A stretch of DNA of 64,000 nt from an uncultured bacterium (lineage in GTDB: Bacteria; Krumholzibacteriota; Krumholzibacteriia; LZORAL124-64-63): positions 62,001 to 126,000 of the forward strand of contig CAIWHK010000040.1 in the NCBI GenBank assembly GCA_903912525.1, read 5' to 3'. Below the pieces are notes generated by a model. That model made no database searches and was not told the origin of the DNA. It saw nothing but the letters and a program-made list of their open reading frames with translations. Positions 16,607-24,914 of this stretch are shown here, one piece after another (the first letter of the stretch is position 1; each line of letters starts with the position of its first letter). The position numbers and the translations under genes were made by a program.

Positions 16607-18087
16607 CACGCACCTCCCATGGCTGTCATCGCCCGGGCGCCGGGGTGGGGCCGGCCGCCGTCCGTGTTATGTCCGCCGTCGCGGCGGAGCTGCAGGATGT
16701 TGGTCAGCTGCACGGCCTTCTCTTCCATGTCGCCGATGATGTGCTCGGCGCGGCGGGACAGGACCGTGTGCAGCAGCATGATCGGGATGGCCGTGATCAG
16801 GCCGAGCGCGGTGGCGACCAGCGCTTCGCTGATGCCGCCGCTCATGAGCTTCGGGTCGCCGGTGCCGAACATGGTGATGACGCGGAAGGTGTTGATCATG
16901 CCGGTCACGGTGCCGAGCAGGCCCATCAGCGGGGCGACGGCGCCCATGACGGCCAGGATGGCCAGGCCGCGCTCGACGCGCGGCAACTGGTGCAGGATCG
17001 CCTCCTGCAGCACGCTTTCCTGCGTCTCGCGATCGCGGTCACGGACTTCCAGACCGGCCTTGAGGACCTCGATGACCGGCATGCGGCGGCGGCTGTTGCG
17101 CAGGACCATCTGCTCGGCGGCGGCCCAGTCGCCGCGGGTCGCCATGTCGTTGAACTCGGTCATGAACTTGTCCGTGTTCGAGTGGATCCGGTTCATGAAG
17201 TACAGGCGGCTGATCACCAGCAGGGCCGCGGCGATGGCCAGGGCCAGGATCGGGTACACCACCGGGCCGCCGGTCAGGACCTGTTCCCACAGGGTCAGCT
17301 TGAAGGCGCTCTGGCGCATCGCATCGCCGCCGGACAGGTCGACCGGGACGACGTCCCGTCCGCCGGCCAGGTAGGCGCGCAGCGCGCGGCCGGTGGCGCC
17401 GCCCGGCACCTCGGCCCCGGCGATGAAGGCCAGCGCCTGTGGCGACCACGCCAGGAACCCGGTCTCGCCGGGGATTTCGTAGGCGGCCGTGAACCGCCCC
17501 AGCGTGAGCACCTTGCCGGTCGTGCGCTGGCCGTCGCGGCCGATCAGCGGGGCATCGCGCAACGAGACCTGGCCGGACTGGACGATCTCCTGCTGCAGCA
17601 GACCGGCCATGACCGAGACGTCGTCGAGCCCGGGGAAGTGCGCCGGATCCTGCAGGGGCGCCAGGATCTCCGCGCGCTCGGGTGCGAACGCCGTGAAGTA
17701 CGACTGCAGCACCATCGTCTGCAGGTCGCGGGACGCCAGGCGGATGTTGCTGGCGATCTCGTGGGTGTCGGCTTCGCGCACGGTCCATTCGGCGCTGAGC
17801 TTCTCGCGCCGCGCCTGGGTCGCGGTGACATGCGCCTCGAGGGCGCGCAGCTGGGCCTCGATGGTCGCCTGCTGCTGCTCGAGCGAGGCCACTTCGGCGG
17901 CCAGGTTCGCGCGGTCGGCCAGGATGGTGGCTTCCTTCTCGGCGTCGCGGGTCTGGGCGGCGGCGCGTTCCTGGTCGGCCTGGCGGAAGGCCTCGCGCAG
18001 GTCCTGCGCGGCAGCGGGAACGGCGAAGATGGCGAGCGCGGCCAGAACGAGCGCCGCTCTCCGCATCCGGTGGGCGAGTCGGTTCAT
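16606..18087 (-). CDS. MotA/TolQ/ExbB family protein with periplasmic coiled coil (TtpC-like)
   Basis: A 493-residue protein: signal peptide (about 1-27), a coiled coil (about 30-110, Ala/Glu/Gln/Arg-rich), a periplasmic region to about 270, then the ExbB module ('VVYPILALAIAAALLVISRLYF', 'LAILAVMGAVAPLMGLLGTVTGMINTF', 'EALVATALGLITAIPIMLLHTVLSRR'). This extended ExbB is TtpC in Vibrio TonB2 systems, where it bridges to the receptor side. It overlaps both neighbours by a few bases and lies between DUF3450 and the short ExbB. Confidence 0.92.
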   Translation of the reverse strand: MNRLAHRMRRAALVLAALAIFAVPAAAQDLREAFRQADQERAAAQTRDAEKEATILADRANLAAEVASLEQQQATIEAQLRALEAHVTATQARREKLSAEWTVREADTHEIASNIRLASRDLQTMVLQSYFTAFAPERAEILAPLQDPAHFPGLDDVSVMAGLLQQEIVQSGQVSLRDAPLIGRDGQRTTGKVLTLGRFTAAYEIPGETGFLAWSPQALAFIAGAEVPGGATGRALRAYLAGGRDVVPVDLSGGDAMRQSAFKLTLWEQVLTGGPVVYPILALAIAAALLVISRLYFMNRIHSNTDKFMTEFNDMATRGDWAAAEQMVLRNSRRRMPVIEVLKAGLEVRDRDRETQESVLQEAILHQLPRVERGLAILAVMGAVAPLMGLLGTVTGMINTFRVITMFGTGDPKLMSGGISEALVATALGLITAIPIMLLHTVLSRRAEHIIGDMEEKAVQLTNILQLRRDGGHNTDGGRPHPGARAMTAMGGA

Positions 18088-18857
18088 CGGCTGATCCTCC
18101 CGATCGGCAGCGAGACGAGTTCGTTCGCGCGCCGCTTGGCGGCGATTTCGATCGAGTGGGCGATCACCCGGTTGGACGAAGGGGGCAGTTCGGTCCAGGC
18201 GCGGCGCGCGGGATCCCAGGTGCCGGCGCGCTTGCCGTCCGGGCTGCGCCAGTAGATGGCCAGCCGCCCGATGCGCAGGATGTCTGCGTGGATCGTCTGG
18301 CCGTCGACCACGACTTCGGCCGGGGTCACCTCGATCGTGGCGCCGTACTGCGCCTCGACCAGCAGGGCTTCCAGCAGGATCCGCAGCTTCTCGGCGGACT
18401 CGGCATCCTCCTGGGCCATCAGCTTGCGCAGGTTCTCCAGGCGGGCCTGGCGCTCTTCGGGCAGGAACGGGAGGTCGGCGGCCACAGCGGCCTCGAGCCG
18501 ACCGAGAACGACCCGCATCGTGTCGGCGATGCCTTCCTTCAGGCGGGTCGACTCATCCATGCTGCGCTGCAGCTCGGCAACATCGTGATCAAGGGCGGCC
18601 GCCCGCTCGGTCTCGCGGGCCAGGCGTTCCTGAAGGTAGGACAGGTTGGCCTTGGCGTTGCGGTATCGCAGGTCGAGGTCCTTGCGATCCTTCGACCAGT
18701 CGTCGAGCTTCGTCTGCGTCTGTTTCGCAGTCTCGACCGTCTTGCCGACGGTCGCGGCCAGCGAATCGGGCCCGGCCGGCGTTTGCGCACCTGCCGTCGT
18801 CGCGGCCATCAGCAGGCCGGCCGTCGCCAAATGCCGCCATTCATTCCATCGCGCCAT
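18084..18857 (-). CDS. DUF3450 periplasmic coiled-coil protein
   Basis: A 257-residue exported protein: signal peptide ending near 'AGAQ', then a long coiled coil (about 30-160, 'LSYLQERLARETERAAALDHDVAELQRSM'), then a small beta-rich end ('YGATIEVTPAEVVVDGQTIHADILRIGRLAIYWRSPDGKRAG'). DUF3450 proteins are almost always the first gene of TtpC-ExbB-ExbD-TonB-TPR clusters, as here. Function is unknown but presumably it acts with the TtpC coiled coil. GAAGGGG precedes the ATG. The following stop-start overlap is ATGA. Confidence 0.9.
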   Translation of the reverse strand: MARWNEWRHLATAGLLMAATTAGAQTPAGPDSLAATVGKTVETAKQTQTKLDDWSKDRKDLDLRYRNAKANLSYLQERLARETERAAALDHDVAELQRSMDESTRLKEGIADTMRVVLGRLEAAVAADLPFLPEERQARLENLRKLMAQEDAESAEKLRILLEALLVEAQYGATIEVTPAEVVVDGQTIHADILRIGRLAIYWRSPDGKRAGTWDPARRAWTELPPSSNRVIAHSIEIAAKRRANELVSLPIGRISR

Positions 18858-18946
18858 GAACAACCCCTTCGGAAACTCGATGCATGGGGCGCGCGGCAGG
18901 GGCCGCGCGCAGGCCATCCCGGACGCCCTTCAAACTATCGGAGCTG

Positions 18947-18997
18947 TGTTAGGGGGGAGTGATTTGCGTGCTAGGAAACGGTGAAGATTTGCAAATC
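18947..18997 (-). promoter_or_regulatory. heptamer pair and dyad upstream of the TonB operon
   Basis: Read on the minus strand, CCTAGCA (18975-18969) and CCTAACA (18953-18947) are exactly 22 bp apart, twice the 11-bp period typical of PhoB-like direct repeats. A perfect 12-bp palindrome GATTTGCAAATC lies next to them (18986-18997), and another GATTTGC is at 18961. They sit 90-140 bp upstream of the DUF3450 start. CCTAAC also recurs before the receptor gene and near its secreted partner. The regulator is unknown. Confidence 0.4.
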
Positions 18998-19029
18998 CTG
19001 CGCTGGGCGGCGGTAAGGTGAGATGAAAA

Positions 19030-19057
19030 CCGCCGCCCCGCGTGAGCGGGGCGGCGG
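19030..19057 (-). terminator. intrinsic terminator of the secreted beta-helix-like protein
   Basis: A perfect 12-bp stem (CCGCCGCCCCGC with GCGGGGCGGCGG) around the loop GTGA. On the minus strand it is followed by TTTT. It lies 40 bp after the stop of the gene at 19097-20776. Confidence 0.85.
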
Positions 19058-19096
19058 CCTGGCCTGTCGGCGCGGTCCTTGATGCGTAAGCTGTTG

Positions 19097-20776
19097 CTAC
19101 TTGACCAGCTGCATCTTCTCGGTGACCTCGTAGCCGTCGCCGCTCAGGCGGTAGAAGTAGGTGCCGCTCGGCAGGCCTTCGCCACTGAACTGCAGCGAGT
19201 GATCGCCGGCAGCCATGTCGCCGTCCTGCAGGGTGGCCACCTTGTGCCCGCGAAGGTCGAACACGGCGAGGGTCGCCCGACCGGCCTTCGGCACGCTGAA
19301 GCGGATCGTGGTGCTGGGGTTGAAGGGGTTCGGCTGGTTGCTCAGGCTGGCCCGCAGCGAGGGCAGCGTGCTGACCGGCGAAGCGGGCAGCGCGTAGTCC
19401 GTGGCCTGGGGGTTGAAGTTCGTCCACAGGGACGTCCACTGGCTGCTCATCGGCAGCGCCGGGTCGAAGGCGCCGCGATAGCTGACCTGCTGGAAGGTCG
19501 GGTTGGCCAGGTAGCTGTCCGACCAGTTGGCGGTGCCGATCAGCACGCTGCCGGCCTGGGGCACGGCGTCCGGGCTGTTCAGGGCCACCAGCGCGCCCAG
19601 GCCGACGACCGAAGGCACGCGGACGATCGTGTCCTGGTTGGCGTGCGCGATCAGCCAGCCGCCCAGGCCCGCGTTGCCGGCCACGGTCTGCCAGTTGGCG
19701 CGGTCGTGGATCATGTTCGCCACGTACAGGTAGTCGCCGGTGACTTCGTTGTTCTCGAAGCGCAGCGTGTCCTGCACAGCCTTGGTGACCGACAGGTTGC
19801 GCACGCTGATGCCGCGCGGGTAGCCCGCCATGACCGTGTTGAAGATGCTGGTGCGCGTGTTGCGACGCAGCAGGGCCGCGTGCTGGTAGCGCTGGCCGGC
19901 GGGCAGGGGGTACTGGACGTATTCCGGTCCCACCAGCGTCACGTTCGAGTAGACCGGGGCGGTCTGCGGCCAGGCCGTGGTGCCGGCGGCGTCGTTGTCG
20001 GACTCGAAGCCGTTGCTCTCGCCCGTGGGATCCCAGTAGATGGGATCGCGCAGGCCGAACAGGAACTGGCACTTGCCGCGGTAACCGAAGTCGGTGTCGA
20101 ACTCGTCATCGGTGCCGCCGAAGGCGACCAGATGATGCAGGTCGACCGTGCCGCCGAAGCACTCGTACGAATCGTCGAACGAGTAGCTGACCTGGATGTG
20201 GTGGATCTCGGTGCCGCTGCCGACGCCGCCCATGGTCAAGCCGTTGATCTCGTTGTTCAGGGCGAAGCGGTAGCCGGGGAACTCGATGCGGACGTACTTG
20301 AACACGCCGCTGTTGTCAGCGTCGTCCGTGCCGCCGTAGGTGCCCTCGGCGATGAGGCCGCCCTCGATGATCGGGTTCGGCTGGTTCACGCGGGCCTTGC
20401 CCAGGATGACCACGCCGCCCCAGTCGCCGGGCAGGCGGTTGCCGGCGGCCTGGCTGCTGGTGAAGATGATGGGCTTGTCCCAGGTACCGGTCGCATCGAT
20501 CAAGGCGCCGCGCTTGACGACCAGCGTCGCCGCGGGCACGCCCTGGATGATGGTGCCGGCCGGGATGGTCAGCGTGGCGCCGGCCTGCACGTAGTAGATG
20601 CCGTGCAGCGTGTACAGGGTGTCGGGGCTCAGGGTGCGGTTGGCGTTCTGGTGAAAGGCGGCCAACGGATCGATGTCCACGGTGCCGAGGTCAGCCGTCC
20701 CGATATAGGCGAAGACGGGCAGGGCGGCGACCATGGCGATCAGCCCGAGCAGGGTGGCGATCGCGTTCTTCTTCAT
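19097..20776 (-). CDS. secreted beta-helix-like protein with FlgD-type sorting tail
   Basis: A 559-residue protein with a signal peptide ('LGLIAMVAALPVFA'). The N-terminal half shows 'AGATLTIPAGTIIQG', 'TLVVKRGALIDATGTWDKPIIFTS' and 'GDWGGVVILGKARVN', the pattern of solenoid-like exported proteins. Conserved Asp/Gly patches follow ('SYSFDDSYECFGGTVDLHHLVAFGGTDDEFDTDFGY'), a likely ligand- or calcium-binding face. The end carries 'NQPNPFNPSTTIRFSVP' and a FlgD-like Ig fold ('GTYFYRLSGDGY'). It lies beside a TonB energiser operon and a TonB-dependent receptor on the same strand, so it may capture or process the receptor's substrate. GGAGG is 9 nt before the ATG. Confidence 0.85.
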   Translation of the reverse strand: MKKNAIATLLGLIAMVAALPVFAYIGTADLGTVDIDPLAAFHQNANRTLSPDTLYTLHGIYYVQAGATLTIPAGTIIQGVPAATLVVKRGALIDATGTWDKPIIFTSSQAAGNRLPGDWGGVVILGKARVNQPNPIIEGGLIAEGTYGGTDDADNSGVFKYVRIEFPGYRFALNNEINGLTMGGVGSGTEIHHIQVSYSFDDSYECFGGTVDLHHLVAFGGTDDEFDTDFGYRGKCQFLFGLRDPIYWDPTGESNGFESDNDAAGTTAWPQTAPVYSNVTLVGPEYVQYPLPAGQRYQHAALLRRNTRTSIFNTVMAGYPRGISVRNLSVTKAVQDTLRFENNEVTGDYLYVANMIHDRANWQTVAGNAGLGGWLIAHANQDTIVRVPSVVGLGALVALNSPDAVPQAGSVLIGTANWSDSYLANPTFQQVSYRGAFDPALPMSSQWTSLWTNFNPQATDYALPASPVSTLPSLRASLSNQPNPFNPSTTIRFSVPKAGRATLAVFDLRGHKVATLQDGDMAAGDHSLQFSGEGLPSGTYFYRLSGDGYEVTEKMQLVK

Positions 20777-21250
20777 GGGGTGCTTCCTCCTGGGAAACCT
20801 TGGATGCTGAGGGCGGCCCGCCTCGCGGACGGGACCGCCCCGGAACCTTTTCACCGGCGCCCTTTACGGACGCCAACTTCCGGTGGCCACATGTCAAGTG
20901 TTGGACCGTCGTCGTGGAAAGGTTGTTGTGGCTTCCGCTCGGGGCGGTCGGCGATGCGGTCTGGCCTTGACAGCCACGTCACCAGAAATTCCGGATCGTT
21001 GCCCGATCCGCCTGCCGAGCGAATGCCGTCTTGTCGGGCCGGATGAGAGGAGTCGTCGAAAATTCGGGGGCCTTGAAGGAAGTACCTGAGACGCCCACGT
21101 TCGAACTGGCCTCATCCCCAGCGTCGACAGGGCATATTGTAGCCGGCCAGTGTTGGCGCACGGTCAGCGGATGGTGGATTCGCGGCCAGCATGATGTTAG
21201 GGCGGCGTTAGGCTCGCGTTCCGGAATCGTAAACGACGGTGGCGCCGACC
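20777..21250. other. 474-bp gap between receptor and secreted protein genes
   Basis: No supported gene. It holds a 7-bp hairpin (CGGATCG-TTGCC-CGATCCG, 20992-21010), followed on the minus strand by AATTTCT, possibly a weak terminator for the receptor gene, and the heptamer pair described separately at 21195-21213. The promoter of the secreted protein gene should lie here, but no convincing -35/-10 pair was found. Confidence 0.5.
21195..21213 (-). promoter_or_regulatory. CCTAAC heptamer pair with 11-bp spacing
   Basis: On the minus strand CCTAACG (21212-21206) and CCTAACA (21201-21195) are separated by four bases, giving an 11-bp period as in Pho boxes. They lie about 420 bp upstream of the secreted protein start and 35-55 bp after the receptor gene. 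The distance is long for a direct promoter site. Confidence 0.4.
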
Positions 21251-24019
21251 TCAGAACTTTCCCGAGATCGCCATCGCATATGTCGTCGATTCCGAAACAT
21301 CCGAGTAGACGTAGTGCGCGCCGTCCTCGGTCGAGCTGGTCTTCACCGTGTCGCCGGCCAGGACATCCGTCATGGCCAGCTTCAGCTTCAGGGACCAGGG
21401 AAGCTTTTGCGTCGCCACGAGGTCGAGCTTCGTGCGCGACTCCAGGTACACGTAATCGAACATGTTCTCGGCCAGCTTGTCCAGGCGGCGGCCGACGCGG
21501 TTGGCCATGACGCCGACGGATGTATGCGTGCGCGGGTTGTCGTAGAGGAGCGAAAGGTTGATGGACCACGGCGCCTGCCCCTGCAGCGGCCGCTTGTTCT
21601 GCTCGACGACATCCAGCGTGCGCGGGTTGTCGAACACGACTTCCGACCACACCCGCGAGTAGTTGGCGGCCAGCGTGACGTCCTGCGTCAGCGTCGACCA
21701 GTCCAGCTTCTTGCTCGCCTCCAGCTCGAAGCCCCAGTTCTTCGCCAGCGGCGTGCTCGTGAAGCTGGCCGTCGGGCGCTCGGCCTCGGGCAGCAGGGTG
21801 TCCTCGACGGCGTCGGCCAGGCGCTTGTAGAAGAGGCTGACGGCCACGACCTCGCCGGGGCCCGGGAAGTGCTCGGCGCGCAGGTCGTAGTTGCGGATCC
21901 AGGCGCGCTTGAGGTTCGGGTTGCCGTGCTGGTTCTCGAAGGTGCGGTAGTCGCGGCGCAGGATCGGCGAGATCTCGCGGAACTCCGGCCGGTTCACCGA
22001 TTCGTAGTAGCCCAGGCGCAGGTTGGTGTCCTCGTCATACAGCCAGGTCAGGGCCACGGACGGCAGCACGTCGCGCTTGTCGATGCGCGCGGTGTCCTGG
22101 CGCGCGGGGAACAGCTTGTTTCGCGTGGAATAGACGACCTGGTCCGAGTCCTCGACGCGGGCGCCGCCGGTCAGGCGCAGGTCTTCCTGCCGGAACGTGA
22201 ACGGCAGGTCGATCATCGCATACCAGGCGCTCAGGTCGTGCCGCCCCACGTAGGTGCCGCTCAGGTTCGTGTCCTGGACGAACTCCCACTTGGTGCCGCG
22301 GCGGGGATCGGAAACCTCGTTGTAGTTCTCGGGCAGGAAGATGGAATCGGGGGAGATGAAGGCCAGGGTGCCGTCGAACAGCCGGCCCTGCGACGGCGTC
22401 GTGTACCACGACTCCACGTCGAACGACCGTTCGCGATGGTCCTCGCGGTAGCCGGCCTTCAGCTTCAGTTTGCGGTCCTTCGTGAACGCGTCGCCGGACG
22501 GCGACCAGGCCAGGTCGGCGCCGCCTCCGCGCCGGGTCTCGTCCAGCCAGGTCCAGGTGCGCATGTTCTCGTCCATCATGCGCGGCTCGAAGTCCAGGTT
22601 GTACGCCAGGTAGCGACGGTCCGGCTCGACGGCGTGCGACTCGCCGTAGGACAGCTGCCAGTCCAGGTCGAAGCCGCCGCCGGGACCGGGCAGGTGGTGG
22701 TTGCCGTCGACCTTGTTGACGAACTGGTAGCGCTCGTGCCAGGCCATCGTCTGCCACTCGAATTTCTTCTGGTCCTGGCCGCTCATGAACGTGATGTCGC
22801 TGTCGGCCAGCCGGTTGTAGAGGTTCGTGAAGCCGAAGCGATGGCGGCCGGCGCGCACGAAGAGGTTGGCCAGGCCGCCCAGGGACGCCTGGGTGTGGTG
22901 CGTCGTGCCGCGCGCCTCGATGGCGTTGCCGCCGATGCGGACCTCGTTCTCGTCCTGGAGGTCGGCCTTGTTGCTGTAGGAGACGGCGCCCATGTAGCCG
23001 ACATCGGCCCCCAGCAGGTGCAGCTTGTCGCCGTGCGAGAGGCTGAACGACAGTTTCGGCGGCGCGGCGCGGCCCGTGGTGGTCCAGCGGTTGGGCAGTG
23101 CCCGGGCCAGGTCGGGGTTGCGCAGGGACGTCGACTGGTAGATGACGCTGCTGTCGCGCAGCGCGCGGGGGAAGTCCCGCCCGCCGTCGTCGATGCCCAG
23201 CCAGTCCGTATCTCCACGCATGGCATCGTATTGCAGCGTCTTGCCCGTGGAGCCGCTGATCGATCCCAGCGAGAAGCTGGCGGACGTCGTCGATCCCTCC
23301 GGGAACTCCAGCGTGCTGATGCGCACCAGGCCGCCCGAGAAGTCGCCCGGCAGGTCGGGCGTGGCCTGCTTGATGACCACGATGTTGGCCAGCAGGTTCG
23401 CCGGCACCATGTCGAAGTTGAAGCTCTTGCGGTCGCGGTCGACGTTGGTGCCGCCCATCTGTACGCCGTTGATTTCAGTGACGTTGTAGCGATCGCCGAT
23501 GCCGCGCACGAAGACGTACTTGCCGTCGTTGATGGTCAGGCCGGGCACGCGCTTGAGCGCGTCGCCGCTGTTGCCGTCCGGGGTGCGGGAGATCTGGGCG
23601 GCGCTGATCGCGTCGCCGATGACGCTGGCCTGCTGCCGGTTGATCAGGAGGGCGCCCTCGGTCGACAGCACCCGGGCGCCGCTGATCACCATGTCGTCGG
23701 TCTGGTAGGCCTTGAAGCTCTCCATGTCGACCAGCACCTCGGTGGGCTGGCTGGCCGTCACGCGGATCCCGGACACGAAGCGGGCGTTGTAGCCCAGGTA
23801 GGCCACGCGCAGCTCGTAATCGCCGGCCGGCACTTCGGGGATGTCGAAACGGCCCTTCAGGTCGGTGGCCGCCTTGAAGTCCGTGCCCGCCAGGGCCACA
23901 TCGGCGCCGATCAGCGGCTGCAGGGAGTCCTTGTCGCGCACCAGGCCCGTCAGGCCATTGGCCAGGGCGGAGCCGGCGACAAGGCAGGCGGCCGCCACGA
24001 GCAGCATGAATCGACGCAT
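21251..24019 (-). CDS. TonB-dependent outer-membrane receptor with carboxypeptidase-like N-domain
   Basis: A 922-residue receptor: signal peptide (about 1-21), a CarboxypepD_reg-like domain ('LTGLVRDKDSLQPLIGADVALAGTDFKAATDLKGRFDIPEVPAGDYELRVAYLGY', about 22-90), a plug ('ALKRVPGLTINDGKYVFVRGIGDRYNVTEINGVQM', about 150-200), and a 22-strand-type barrel ending in Phe ('TTYAMAISGKF'). The substrate cannot be read from sequence. The energiser operon is 2.4 kb downstream, and the secreted FlgD-tailed protein is between them. The ATG at 24019 is preferred to a GTG two codons earlier; no strong ribosome binding site favours either. Confidence 0.92.
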   Translation of the reverse strand: MRRFMLLVAAACLVAGSALANGLTGLVRDKDSLQPLIGADVALAGTDFKAATDLKGRFDIPEVPAGDYELRVAYLGYNARFVSGIRVTASQPTEVLVDMESFKAYQTDDMVISGARVLSTEGALLINRQQASVIGDAISAAQISRTPDGNSGDALKRVPGLTINDGKYVFVRGIGDRYNVTEINGVQMGGTNVDRDRKSFNFDMVPANLLANIVVIKQATPDLPGDFSGGLVRISTLEFPEGSTTSASFSLGSISGSTGKTLQYDAMRGDTDWLGIDDGGRDFPRALRDSSVIYQSTSLRNPDLARALPNRWTTTGRAAPPKLSFSLSHGDKLHLLGADVGYMGAVSYSNKADLQDENEVRIGGNAIEARGTTHHTQASLGGLANLFVRAGRHRFGFTNLYNRLADSDITFMSGQDQKKFEWQTMAWHERYQFVNKVDGNHHLPGPGGGFDLDWQLSYGESHAVEPDRRYLAYNLDFEPRMMDENMRTWTWLDETRRGGGADLAWSPSGDAFTKDRKLKLKAGYREDHRERSFDVESWYTTPSQGRLFDGTLAFISPDSIFLPENYNEVSDPRRGTKWEFVQDTNLSGTYVGRHDLSAWYAMIDLPFTFRQEDLRLTGGARVEDSDQVVYSTRNKLFPARQDTARIDKRDVLPSVALTWLYDEDTNLRLGYYESVNRPEFREISPILRRDYRTFENQHGNPNLKRAWIRNYDLRAEHFPGPGEVVAVSLFYKRLADAVEDTLLPEAERPTASFTSTPLAKNWGFELEASKKLDWSTLTQDVTLAANYSRVWSEVVFDNPRTLDVVEQNKRPLQGQAPWSINLSLLYDNPRTHTSVGVMANRVGRRLDKLAENMFDYVYLESRTKLDLVATQKLPWSLKLKLAMTDVLAGDTVKTSSTEDGAHYVYSDVSESTTYAMAISGKF

Positions 24020-24101
24020 GGGCACCGTCCGGGACGGGGAACGCGGCGGGGCGCACAGTCCGGCTCAACGGGGAGCCGGGCGCGCGGTTCTGTGAGCGCC
24101 A

Positions 24102-24134
24102 CGTTAGGAGCCCAACGTCAAAGACGGGTTAGGA
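24102..24134 (-). promoter_or_regulatory. CCTAAC heptamer pair upstream of the receptor
   Basis: On the minus strand CCTAACC (24133-24127) and CCTAACG (24108-24102) lie 25 bp apart and 83-114 bp upstream of the receptor start, about the same distance as the CCTAGCA/CCTAACA pair before the TonB operon. The 25-bp spacing is not a multiple of 11, which weakens the analogy with a Pho box. Confidence 0.35.
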
Positions 24135-24139
24135 TTCGT

Positions 24140-24715
24140 TCAATTCGTGGTCAGGATTGCGCGAAGCTGGGCGCCGGCCTCGGCCGTGTAGGGCCCGTAC
24201 CAGCGCGCGCTGATGTTGCCGGCGCGATCGACCAACAGGGCCGCGATGCCCTCGTTGCCCGCCGTCCCGATCTGCCCGCGGAACCACTCCACATCAAGAT
24301 AGAGCGTGATGGTGCGGTCGCGCTGCGCGCGGTCGGGAATGCCCTGCTTCATGCCGCCGTCGATCATGGCGCGCATCCACTTGGCGCTGCTGCTGATGGT
24401 GGGGATCTCGTAGTAGGCGAAATCGGGCGCGCCGGCGGTCACCGAATCGATGACCGCCAGCCAGGTGTCGATGTCCGCCTGCTGCTCGCGCTGGTAGGCC
24501 ACCAGCAGCAGGTTGCGCGCACCCTTGAACTGCTCCGGCATCTTCACGCTGCGCCCGCGCAGCGACTCGGCGGCAATGACCGGGAACGTCCCCGGCTGGC
24601 CGTCGCGTCGGTCGAGCACCTCGGTCGCGCGCGCGGGGGCGGCGACCGAGGCCAGGATGAAGACCGCAATCGCGGCCATGAAGACGGCGGGGTGGGTAGT
24701 GACGCGCCGATGCAT
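24140..24715 (-). CDS. exported thioredoxin-fold-like protein without catalytic Cys
   Basis: A 191-residue protein with a signal peptide (about 1-30, 'IAVFILASVAAPARA'). The mature part runs 'SLRGRSVKMPEQFKGARNLLLVAYQREQQADIDTWLAVIDSVTA... YYEIPTISSSAKWMRAMIDGGMKQGI', and later 'RTITLYLDVEWFRGQIG'. This order recalls YtfJ/ATP10-like proteins of the AhpC/thioredoxin fold, but there are no Cys residues in the mature chain, so redox activity is excluded. It lies 120 bp upstream of the receptor on the same strand and divergent from the ppx operon. The function is unknown; the assignment is tentative. Confidence 0.7.
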   Translation of the reverse strand: MHRRVTTHPAVFMAAIAVFILASVAAPARATEVLDRRDGQPGTFPVIAAESLRGRSVKMPEQFKGARNLLLVAYQREQQADIDTWLAVIDSVTAGAPDFAYYEIPTISSSAKWMRAMIDGGMKQGIPDRAQRDRTITLYLDVEWFRGQIGTAGNEGIAALLVDRAGNISARWYGPYTAEAGAQLRAILTTN

Positions 24716-24839
24716 GATTGGTGGGCCTCCGAACTTCCGCGACATCCGTCCCTGACGTCCCTGCCGACGCCCTGTTGACGTCCTGCCGGGAAATGTGAAT
24801 GTTGTGCAAATCGCGGGTCAGGGGATGGACGCCGCCTTG

Positions 24840-24865
24840 CCTGACGTCATACCATTGACATCAGG
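24840..24865. promoter_or_regulatory. 26-bp imperfect palindrome upstream of ppx
   Basis: CCTGACGTCA and TGACATCAGG form an inverted repeat with one mismatch around a 6-bp spacer. It lies 50-75 bp upstream of the ppx ATG and 125-150 bp before the divergent exported-protein gene. A GCAAATC string, also found before the TonB operon, is at 24806. The site could control one or both genes. Confidence 0.45.
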
Positions 24866-24914
24866 TACACAACATCAAGGCAAGACGCAACCCGCACCCG
24901 CGCCCAGAGGTTCC

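Noticed and set aside
20893-20898. TTGACA on the minus strand upstream of the secreted protein gene
   Set aside because: No acceptable -10 follows at 16-18 bp, so a promoter cannot be claimed.
21239-24778. 1179-codon open frame on the plus strand over the receptor gene
   Set aside because: It lies antisense to a full TonB-dependent receptor with recognisable domains; the translation is Arg/Gly/Val-rich without any family and arises from GC-rich codon bias.
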